From Symbiodinium natans (Eukaryota; Sar; Dinophyceae; Suessiales; Symbiodiniaceae), in the NCBI GenBank assembly GCA_905221605.1, contig CAJNDS010000091.1, positions 460,283 through 524,282 of the forward strand: 64,000 bases of DNA, written 5' to 3'. Shown in pieces: positions 26,778-35,500 of the stretch; within the stretch, counting starts at the first letter, position 1, and every line of letters starts with the position of its first letter. Under the pieces are notes generated by a model. It was not told where the DNA came from. It saw nothing but the letters and a program-made list of their open reading frames with translations, and made no database searches. Position numbers and translations under genes: made by a program.

Positions 26778-26875
26778 AGAGGCGAAAGAATCCCCAGCAT
26801 CCCGGAACAGCAGAGGCACTGCCACAGGCCGGGAGGTCCGGCTTAAGCCGGCTTCGCCCATGTCTTCGGCTGCCT
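26778..26875 (-). CDS. Candidate exon
   Basis: EAAEDMGEAGLSRTSRPVAV then PLLFRDAGDSFASF on the minus strand; acceptor ATCCTCCGCAG. Flanked by CCCTAAA on the low side. Donor position uncertain. Confidence 0.5.
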
Positions 26876-27348
26876 CTGCGGAGGATGCTTACGGGTTTCC
26901 CTAAACCCTAGCCCTAAACCTTAGACCCTAATTAGACCCTAAACCCTAAACCCTAAACCCTAAACCCTAAACCTTAATCAGACACTCTGTCCCGTTCGCT
27001 GCATCCTTACGCCTTTGAACCCCTGAACCCTTAACCCTTAACCCGAAACCCAAAACCTTACTCGCTGGGAACCCTGTGAACCCCGAAACCCTAAACTCTG
27101 CACCCTTTGAACCCGTAAATCCTACACCCTCGAACCCTTGAACCCTGAACCCCTAACTTCTCAGACAACCCCTAGCCCTAAACCCTAAACCCTAACCCCT
27201 AACACCCTCTCCTAAATCCTAAACCCTTCTAACCTCTCACACCCTCACCCTAAACCCTAAACCCTAAACCCGACACCCTAGCCCTAAACCCTAAACCCCT
27301 CGAACCCCTAAACCCCTAGCCCCCTGCGTCCCCCGAAGCCAGCCTCAC

Positions 27349-27401
27349 GCCGCGCCCCACCGGCGCCGGCGCCTTGGCTTTGGGTTTGGCCTTCGGAGCT
27401 C
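27349..27401 (-). CDS. Candidate exon (Ala/Pro/Lys linker)
   Basis: APKAKPKAKAPAPVGRG with acceptor CCTGACATCAG|G and donor GGC|GTGAGGC, phase 1 to 0. Arrays inverted on both sides. Confidence 0.6.
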
Positions 27402-27434
27402 CTGATGTCAGGAGATAGGATTTAGGGTTTATAG

Positions 27435-27556
27435 GGTTTAGGGTTTAGGGTTTAGGGTTCAGGGTTCAGGGTTTAGGGTTTAGGGTTTAGGGTTTAGGGT
27501 TTAGGGTTTAGGGTTTAGGATTTAGGGTTTAGGGTTTAGGGTTTAGGGTTTAGATA
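27435..27556. repeat. TTTAGGG array
   Basis: About 17 units with a few TTCAGGG and GATTTAG variants. Confidence 0.85.
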
Positions 27557-27968
27557 ATTAGGTTTAGGGGGTTCTGAACCCTAAGCCTTATATACAAGGG
27601 CTTGCGGATTTGAAGGAAAATCTCCACAAAATGCCAGGGGCGCTCGGGCTAAGAGACCACTCTTGACCTTGAGTTTAGGGCATAGGGTGTTTAGCGTTTT
27701 GAGCTTGGGGTTTAGAGAACTTTGGGGTTCAGGGTTGAGGGTTTTAGGGTTCAGGGTTTAGGGTCAAGGGCTTCGAGGGTTGATGGTTGAGGCCCTGTCA
27801 ACAAAGGAGGAGGTCCGCGCACACCGTTTCCACACGCTACACAGCAATGAAGCCAGTCACTCCTTCCCCTCCAACCCCAAATCTGTAAACAAAGCCGTAT
27901 AGGGGGGTCGGATGAGAGTAATAAAGGGGTGACAATGGTGAAATTCGGCTGGCCAGGAACCTACAATC

Positions 27969-28391
27969 TTACTGAAGATTGCTTAAGAGTTCCATTGCAG
28001 ATTGACGTTTCAGCTGAGCTGGCTTGAAAGAGCTCCAGAGCTCACTCTTTAGAGAAGCAGATCTCGTTTGAGATTGCTGCAGCTCCAGAGCTGCGAGAAA
28101 CCGCTCCTTCCGGCCTGTTTCTTCAGAGACGCAGGTGTCTGTTTGAAATTGCTGCAGCTCCAGAGCTGCGAGAAACAGCTCCTTCAGGCCTGTTTCTTCA
28201 GAGAAGCAGGTGTCTGGAAACCGACAGAGTTCTGAAAGCAAGGTTTCCTTACTTGAATCCTTATCTGCCGAGGCTCGAACATACATCCGGAAAGGGCATC
28301 CCTTACGGGCCTCCAAACGGACTATCATAAAGGGGTGGCAATAAGAGTTTCGGCGACGGGGGTGGGGGGGGGGAAACCAAGGAGGCCTCAA
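27969..28391 (-). CDS. Hypothetical ORF with 25-residue repeat
   Basis: 140 codons on the minus strand, unusually long for this part of the window, in a segment free of heptamers. It holds two full copies and one degenerate copy of a 25-residue unit (SEETGLKELFLAALELQQFQ plus TDTCV; 75-bp DNA spacing between 28076 and 28151). The unit looks like an amphipathic helix. The family is not recognised. It could be a coding exon or a transcribed repeat; the first residues cross a poly(G) tract and are unlikely to be real. Confidence 0.45.
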   Translation of the reverse strand: MRPPWFPPPHPRRRNSYCHPFMIVRLEARKGCPFRMYVRASADKDSSKETLLSELCRFPDTCFSEETGLKELFLAALELQQFQTDTCVSEETGRKERFLAALELQQSQTRSASLKSELWSSFKPAQLKRQSAMELLSNLQ

Positions 28392-28407
28392 GTGTTAAAC
28401 ATAGCCT

Positions 28408-28506
28408 GCCTCTAAGGTTTAGGGTTTAGGGTTTAGGGTTTAGGGTTTAGGGTTTAGGGTTTAGGGTTCATGGTTTAGGGTTTAGGGTTTAGGCTTTAGG
28501 CTTTAG
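28408..28506. repeat. TTTAGGG array
   Basis: About 13 units with TTTAGGC variants at the end. Confidence 0.85.
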
Positions 28507-28547
28507 GCTCCCGTTAAGCTTGCAACTTCAACCAGCTGGTCCCAGAC

Positions 28548-28652
28548 CCGAGACCCCCAGACCCCCAGACCCCCAGACCCCCAGACCCCCAGACCCCCAG
28601 ACCCCCAGACCCCCAGACCCCCAGACCCCCAGACCCCCAGACCCCCAGACCC
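28548..28652. repeat. AGACCCCC 8-bp minisatellite
   Basis: About 13 tandem copies of an octamer, C-rich on the plus strand. Unrelated to the heptamer in length but similar in strand asymmetry. Confidence 0.9.
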
Positions 28653-28979
28653 AGGAATTCATTGTTTTCAGCCCCTCTTCTTTTTTTGGATCCTCAAGTC
28701 CCCGGAAACCAAACAAAATCTGGGGTGGGGGGGGGAGGAGGGTGTTTTCATGTCACCCTGACTTATAGATCCTCAACCCCCTCTGTGCCCTAAAGCACAC
28801 CGGGCCCTGTACAAAGCCTGCGCTCTTCTCCTAAACCCTAAACCCTAAACCCTAAACCCTAAACCCTAAACCCTAGACCCTAAACCCTAAACCCTAAACA
28901 CCTGAACCGTAAATCCTAAACCTTCAACCCTCAACCCTAAACCCTAAACCCCAGGGTGCACCTGCAGGCTTCGCCTTAC

Positions 28980-29029
28980 TCTTCGGAGCGCTGGGCAGCG
29001 AGGGAAATGCCTCTCATCGGGAATGATCT
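28980..29029 (-). CDS. Candidate exon
   Basis: Acceptor GGCTTCAG and a strong donor GAAGA|GTAAGG. Two frames are open (RSFPMRGISLAAQRSEE or IIPDERHFPRCPALR). Arrays inverted on both sides, as for most exons. Confidence 0.5.
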
Positions 29030-29299
29030 CTGAAGCCTTGAGGGGTTTAGGGTTTAGGGTTTAGGGTTTAGGGTTTAGGGTTTAGGGTTTAGGGTTGAGG
29101 TTTGCAGGTGTTTGGGGTTTCTGGGGGTTCTGGGGTTTAGAGGACTTTTAGGGTGTTTTGGGCTTTGCAGGGTTTAGACGTTTGCGGATCAGGGGTCATG
29201 GCACAGGCAGTTGAGGGTCTAGATGCTTTCCCTCGAAGCCATGGGAGAAGCAGTCCTTATGCGGCGATCCGAGCCCTCTACAGCACTCTACCCTAAACC

Positions 29300-29458
29300 C
29301 TGAACTCTAAACCCTAAACCCTAAACCCTAAAACCTAAACCCTAAACCCTACACCCTAAACCCAAAACCCAAAACCCTAAACCCTAAACCCTAAACCCTA
29401 AACCCTAAACCCTAAACCCTAGCCCTAAACCGTAAACCCTAAACCCCAAACCCTGAAG
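29300..29458. repeat. CCCTAAA array
   Basis: About 20 units with CCCAAAA and CCGTAAA variants, ending at an exon donor. Confidence 0.85.
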
Positions 29459-29459
29459 C

Positions 29460-29554
29460 TTGCAGCTGTCCGGGGTTTAGGGCTTCGAAGTGCGCACGCA
29501 CATGCGCAAACGTGACGCCTTCCATGGGACTGGACCGCTCAAACGTGCACCCGA
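29460..29554 (-). CDS. Candidate exon
   Basis: CTFERSSPMEGVTFAHVRAH then FEALNPGQLQ. The coding part itself contains a CCCTAAACCCC stretch (ALNP), so a heptamer-like sequence is read as protein. GC donor CAA|GCTTCAGG, acceptor GAACAAG. Confidence 0.6.
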
Positions 29555-29572
29555 CTTGTTCTCCTATTGATG

Positions 29573-29634
29573 GGTTTAGGGTTTAGGGTTTAGGGTTTAG
29601 GGTTTAGGGTTTAGGGTTTAGGGTTTAGGGTGTT
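29573..29634. repeat. TTTAGGG array
   Basis: Nine units on the acceptor side of the 29460-29554 exon. Confidence 0.85.
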
Positions 29635-29706
29635 TAGGGTTGATGTCCACGTCGCACTCTTTTCCCCACTGCGAGAAAGGACCTCACTCGGTGTGAATTG
29701 CAGCCA

Positions 29707-29848
29707 TACTTGGAGTTTCATGGTTCTCATGAACCAGTTATAACTGTACTTAGAACCCGGTTCTAAGCCCCCTTGAGTGCCCTAATATGGTTATAAGTAA
29801 AGCTACAAGCACAGTTATATTTGGTAAATAAGTACCATGAACCTCCAA
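29707..29848. mobile_element. Element family A copy
   Basis: Starts TACTTGGAGTTTCATGG, ends TACCATGAACCTCCAAG; interior TAAGCCCCCTTGAGTGCCC. Confidence 0.75.
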
Positions 29849-30254
29849 GCAGTGTTCGGGACTCAGGCCGCTCACCCCCTCACAGATAAGGGTTTCGAGC
29901 TTCGGGTTTTGGACCCAGAGCCCTGCCCTATGAACCCCTGAAACCACCCCAAACCCCCAGCCCTAAACCCTACAAACCCTACAACCCTTATAAACCTCTC
30001 AACCCTATATAAACCTTATTACAACCCTCTCTGGGCCCTCTAAACCCTCTAAAGCCTAAGTTATCAACCCTCTAAGCCCTTTGAATCCTACAAACTCCAA
30101 ATCCTGCCCCTCCCAAAGTCCCCTCCCCTCCCGAGATCCCCCCCCCCCCCCCCCAAACCCTAAACCTAAACCCTCAACCCTAAACCCTACCCCTAAACCC
30201 TAAACCCTAAACCCTAAACCCTAAACCCTAAACCCTAAACCCTAAACCCTGCAC

Positions 30255-30292
30255 CTCTGCTGGTGCCGGCGCCGACGACTTTGCCCAAGCAC
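30255..30292 (-). CDS. Candidate exon (Ala/Pro linker)
   Basis: 38 nt, AG acceptor TAGCCTTGCAG and donor GAG|GTGCAGGG. In one phase it reads AWAKSSAPAPAE; all frames are open. Confidence 0.45.
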
Positions 30293-30609
30293 CTGCAAGG
30301 CTACTGACTCTTAATAGGCTGTGGGGTTTAGGGTTTCCGGTTTAGGGTTTAGGGTTGAGGGTGCAGTAGGGAATGCGGGAATTACGGGTACCTTATATCC
30401 CCGTATACTAACCCTGTAAGGGATTCTATAAGGTACCCAACTTCGTCATCCCCTGCTAAGAACCTTTAAGCCAGGTTCCGAACCTGAGCTCTTGTGTTTT
30501 TCTAGCGCAGCGCGAGGCAACACCCGCAAATCAGTCAATGTTGAAAATTGCGGTGAACAACGAAGAGGTCAACGGAAACAAATGGGGTGAAACATGAACA
30601 GTTGAATAG

Positions 30610-30664
30610 CTAGGTTAGGATGAAAAAGAAAAAGGGAATAAGGGTACTACTGGGCATCCTAGAT
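30610..30664. mobile_element. Element family B, internally deleted
   Basis: Begins AGGTTAGGATGAAAAAG and ends GGGTACTACTGGGCATCCTAG; the middle of the family is missing. Confidence 0.6.
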
Positions 30665-30890
30665 AGAAACCAGTCCACTCCCTAGAAGGTGCTGGTTGTA
30701 TGCGCCTTGCGATGTCCTCCATCATGCCTTGGCACAAAACCCTTCCGTCTTGTGGCGAAGCCCTCAACACTGAATTCTGCAAGCCTACACCCCAAAATCT
30801 ACAAGTTTTGTTTCCAAGTAGCACCCTAAAGCCTGAACCCTAAACTCGAAACCCGAAACCCGAAACCCTAAACCCTAATCCCCCCCCCGG

Positions 30891-30954
30891 CCCCCGACAG
30901 GCCAAAAAGGCTCCCGAGAGGCTTGAAGAAGTCCGACACGGCACCAACAAAGCC
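30891..30954 (-). CDS. Candidate exon
   Basis: GFVGAVSDFFKPLGSLFGLS, hydrophobic and amphipathic, minus strand. Low-side poly(C) and CCCTAAA, high-side GGGTTTGGGG repeats. Donor unclear. Confidence 0.45.
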
Positions 30955-31077
30955 CGTAGGGTTTGGGGTTTGGGGTTTAGGGTTTGGGGTTGAGGGTTCC
31001 TGGAATGAAAAAGGCTCGAAGGCCCGAAAGCGCTCCTGACAGGTTAGAAGGCAAATCCTGAAAAGTCACCAAAAGGC

Positions 31078-31173
31078 CCCCCCCCCCCCCCCCCAAAAAA
31101 AAAAAAAAAAAACACCTAAACCCTAAACCCTAAACCCTAACCCCCCCCCCCCCCCCCAAAAAAAAAAAAAAAT
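31078..31173. repeat. Two C(n)A(n) homopolymer pairs around a heptamer array
   Basis: C18A18 at about 31078-31113 and C17A14 at about 31141-31172, separated by three CCCTAAA units. The same C-run/A-run junction recurs at 14797 and 39466, and as T-run/G-run at 33027 and 57187. Confidence 0.8.
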
Positions 31174-31384
31174 ACTTAAAACAAACTTCTGAAAAACACG
31201 CCGTTGAAGCCGACGTGCTCAGGAAGGAAATTCGAAGCAAAGAAACCTTCGCTCCAAACCCGGACACAAAGCAAAGAAACCTCTTGCGGCAGCTTGGGGT
31301 GGACCTAAACCCTAAACCCTAAACCCTAAACCCTAAACCCTAAACCCTAAACCCCAGGCCCTAAGCCCTAAACCCTAAGTAGAC

Positions 31385-31515
31385 TCCCCAGCATGCGACC
31401 GCATTGAGAGTTACATCCCGCAGCAGGCGCCCTTTCCCAGTAGAGCCTTGTGCGCGCTGCGACGCACCAGCGCCCAATGTCGGGAAGGATTCGGATTCGG
31501 CTGCACGCGTGGGCA
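31385..31515 (-). CDS. Candidate exon
   Basis: Long open stretch on the minus strand, best read AAESESFPTLGAGASQRAQG then GRLLRDVTLNAVACWG, but a second frame is also open. CCCTAAA on the low side, TTTAGGG on the high side. Confidence 0.4.
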
Positions 31516-31559
31516 GGAGGGTTTAGGGTTAAGGGTTTAGGATTTAGGGTTTAGGGCAG

Positions 31560-32480
31560 AAGGATTTGGGAGTGGGAGAGTGGGCCTGAAGAGAGGGGTC
31601 CCGTTTATCTTCCCAACCATCGCCAAAAAGACAACGTGGGCCCTTCAGTGTTTCTTCGGAACTAGGCCACCCTGTTGCTTCTGTAACCAGTCGGATGTCG
31701 AATTATGTTGGCTGCATAGCTTCCGGTTTCAAGCAACTCCAAATCGCACATGTAAGGATATTCGACAGGTGGCGGGATTGCCCTGCCATAACGAATCCGG
31801 TATAAACGTATATAGTAAACAATATGTTGTTACTTTTTGTTTGAATACATGTAATTTCATATAATATGCAATTACGTATCATATACGGTATGATAGTCAA
31901 TACAAAATGGTATCTACATGTTTCACATATCATCATGCAAATGCTGCTTAATATTTGTTAATTTCGAGTCGTATACATCTGTTCATTCATCTCCAGTTAC
32001 CAGACCTGTATAAGGCCCAATGGAGGGAATGAATGGCACCTGGAACTAGAGAAAGCCAGAGCACCCTGACCTTTTCAATTCCAGTACAGGGGCGAGGTTG
32101 ATCAACGCATGATGGTGCTAGGTGGGTTGCATAGTTGAGGAGTGAGGGTTTAGGGTTTTGGGTGTAGGTTCCTGGCTTCAGGGCTCTGGGTTCGTCAGCT
32201 GTGTAACCGTAGGCCCCTAGTCCACTGAACGCCTAGCCCTTCCTCCAACAAAACAGAAAGGTTCAACAACCGCTGCAAGCCCAATTGCTAAATCCAGTCC
32301 TCTATGTCTGTGTGCATGTGTGTATATATATATATATCACTACACATGTCACACAACAAAACCCAAAGCCCAACAAACCTATACATGTTCTTTCTCGCCA
32401 AGCCCTAAGCCCTAAACCCTACACCCCAAACCCCAAACCTTAAACCCAAAACCCTAAACCCGACACCCAAGCCCTGAGCC
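31560..32480. other. AT-rich unique stretch without heptamers
   Basis: From 31740 to 31990 the base composition is AT-rich and different from the rest. Plus-strand codons at 31580-31864 are open but show no domain. A (TA)n tract lies near 32322. No gene is supported. Confidence 0.4.
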
Positions 32481-32532
32481 CGAAACCACTGCGGTGAACG
32501 CCTGGGTTGCGTGGCTCGGCCGTGCCTAAGAC

Positions 32533-32559
32533 CTCCGCCGTGGCGGCCACAGCCTCGGG
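32533..32559 (-). CDS. Candidate exon
   Basis: Nine codons PEAVAATAE, phase 0-0, acceptor CCCCGAAG and donor GAG|GTCTTAGG. Confidence 0.45.
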
Positions 32560-35500
32560 CTTCGGGGGATCCAAGGCTTTTGAGGATTGGGACGTTCAGT
32601 TCTAAGCCCTAAACCCTAAACCCTAAAGCCTAAAGCCTAAACCCTAAACCCCAAACCCCAAACCCGACACCCTAAACCCTAAACCCCAAACCCTAAACCC
32701 TAAACCCTTTTGAGGGTTTAGGGCATTGGGCTTCTGGAGGTTGGGCCCTTGGGGCTCCAGGCTTAAGGCTTCTGAGGGTGGAGGGCTCAGGGCCTTCTGA
32801 GGCTGTAGGGCTTTTTAGGGTTTAGGGTTTAGGGTTTAGGGTTTAGGGTTTAGGGTTTAGGGTTTAGGGTTTAGGGTTTAGGGCTCCCGGGTCCAGGATG
32901 TTTTGTTTTTCTTGTGTTTGTTTCTTTGTGTGGGGCGGAGGGGGGGGGAAGGAGGGGAGGTTAGGGTTTAGAGTTTAGGAGGGATCAGGGTGTTGTGTTT
33001 AGGGTTTGGGGCTTAGGGTTTAGGTTTTTTTTTTTTTTTTTGGGGGGGGGGGGGTGTGTCTTTAGTTGGGGGCTTGTAGACGGAGCTGACTTTGGCGCCT
33101 GAAGCTATTCGACCGTTGGGGGGTTTAGGGGATTTTAGGGGTTGCCGGGTTAATTCCTTTAGACTTCTAAAGGGTGTAGGGCTCAGGGTGTAGAGGGTGT
33201 TGAGGGGAAGTGATGTTTGCAGGATGGGAAGGTGGGGGGGGGGGGGGATTGTTATACCTAAACCCTAAATCCCTAAACCCTGAACCCTGAAACCCTAAAC
33301 GCTAAACTTCTAAGCTTAAACCACCCCAAGACCGAGACCTGCAAGCGACTGTCCTTCACCGAATCGGCAACCATGCCCCGGTTAAGGGGCAAAGGACGGA
33401 CCCGTATAGGGGGCCGAGAGGCTATAGCAGAGCTACTTTTGGAACCGCCCTAGGCACGTACTGACTCGTGTAGGTATGCCTGGTTGAGACCTCGACCTTT
33501 TCCCGACTTGCTAGGTATTCTGGACTCCTTTAGACAGGTATAGGGCTCTATAGGATGCTGTCATAAGGGTCGCTTCTAGAGGGCCTTGCCGTATAACATT
33601 CATTGTTCCCAGGGGCATGCTGTGCCGAGCTCACGCGAATGTCATCGTCATCAATGACCTCGTGCTCGCACTCAATCGGCAGTTTCAGGGGGTCTAGGGC
33701 CATAAGGGGTATGCAAGGGTTGCGGGTTTAGGGTGATAAAGGGGCATGTAAGGGGTTAAGGTGCTGGGGTCTAGGGTTTAGGCTGCTAAGGACTCATGAA
33801 GGACTATATAAAGGCTGTAACGGCAAAATTGCGCAGTGGAAACTTGCTGACACCATATCGGAGACTCCCCCCCCCCCCTAGAGCGGTCTCCACAGATTTA
33901 GTACCTTGGAATAAGAAAACCTGACTCTAAACCCTAAACTCTAAACCCTAAGCCCCAATTCTAAAACTTAAGCAGTACACGCCGGCACTCAGCCCTGACA
34001 TGAAACGCTGGAGCCATAGGCCAGAAGCCTCCAAGTGCAAACTCGAAAAGCCCCAAACCCCTAAACCCTAAACCCTAAAGCCTTAACACTAAACCCTAAC
34101 CCCTAACCCCTAAACCCTAAACCCTAAACCTAAACCCTAAACCCTAAACCCTAAGCTGAGAAGCAGTGAGTCCGCCATCGTTGTAGTTGATGGCGCGGCC
34201 GCGCGAGTCGAGGTCTCGCACGCTGAGCCTAAACGGTGGAGGCTGGAAGGTCCTATATGTGGTCTGCTGGTCAATTCCGGAAACTCAGGTAGTCCGGGCG
34301 AAACCCTAAACCCTAAACCCTAAACCCTAAACCCTAAACCCTAAACCCTAAACCCCGTGGGGGTTTACAGGGGTCGGGGTTTGGTGGTGTAGCGTTTTGG
34401 GTTCGAGGGATAGAACAAAGGCCCTTTCATGTAGACCTACCATGCTTTCCAACTTCGGGTCTTCGGGCATTCAAGGTGAACTGCAACGCCCCGAACCTTA
34501 GATACCTTAAATCTCCTGCACGCTGAACCCCTGAACCCCTGAACCCCATAACCCCGAATTCCCCAAGCAGACCCTAACCCCCTGACACCTTCAACTCCTT
34601 AAACCCTAAACTAGACCCAGGAGTAACCTAGGAACAAAAAGGATACCCTTTTGGTTTAGAGGGGCTTATAAGGGAACCCAAACCCTAAAACAAGGGAATA
34701 AGGGCCTACTCTGGGTCCTCGTAGTCCTAAACCCTAAACCCTAAACCCTAAACACTAAGCCCTAAGCCCTAAAACAGCGACCAGCGGCCGAAAGAGGTGC
34801 TGGAAGACGGCCGTCGCCTCGCGACGTACGAGGTCGGAGCCGCCACCTATCGATGCGGTTGAGGGTTTGGGGGGTTTAGGGTTTAGGGTTTAGGGTTTAG
34901 GGTTTAGGGTTTAGGGTTTAGGGTTTAGGGTTTAGGGTTTAGGGTTTAGGGCAGTAGATGCAGGTGTGGAGTTGTTAGTTTTTTGACGTTTTTGGGTGGG
35001 TTAGTTCAGAGTCTGGTGGTTGATGAGATGCCAATGCCCCCTCCAAAACATCTGCCTGACGCAATTAGGGGCTTCGGGGAAGAGCTGGCAGGGGCATGGC
35101 AACAAAGGCGGACGGCCCAGAAGGAAACAGGAGCTTCTGACGCCAACAGCTGCCTCTCCATACTAAACCCCAAGCCCCAAACCCTAAACCCCAAACCCTC
35201 AACTCTATAAACCCGTTCTGACCTAGAACCTTCCTTGCGACATCGCTCCGAAGCTCAGCAGAGCCCGTGGCTCTCTGCAACTACTCGCTGCAACCCACCA
35301 TTCCTGGTACATAAGAACCCTCTGAATCCTTCAGGTGCTCCCTGTATCTGAATGAAGCCCAAACCCAGGCACCGCCGTTCTTCTGGAAGAGGTCGAAGGC
35401 ATCCGTGACGGATGTAGCCTTGCGACACCAGTCATGGAGTAGCGAGTTTATATCAACTTTAGACCCTAAACCCCCTAAATCCCAAACCCTAATTCGGCTT

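Noticed and set aside
28520..28768. Plus or minus ORFs made of PPDPQTPR or GGLGVWGS repeats
   Set aside because: They are translations of the AGACCCCC octamer minisatellite.
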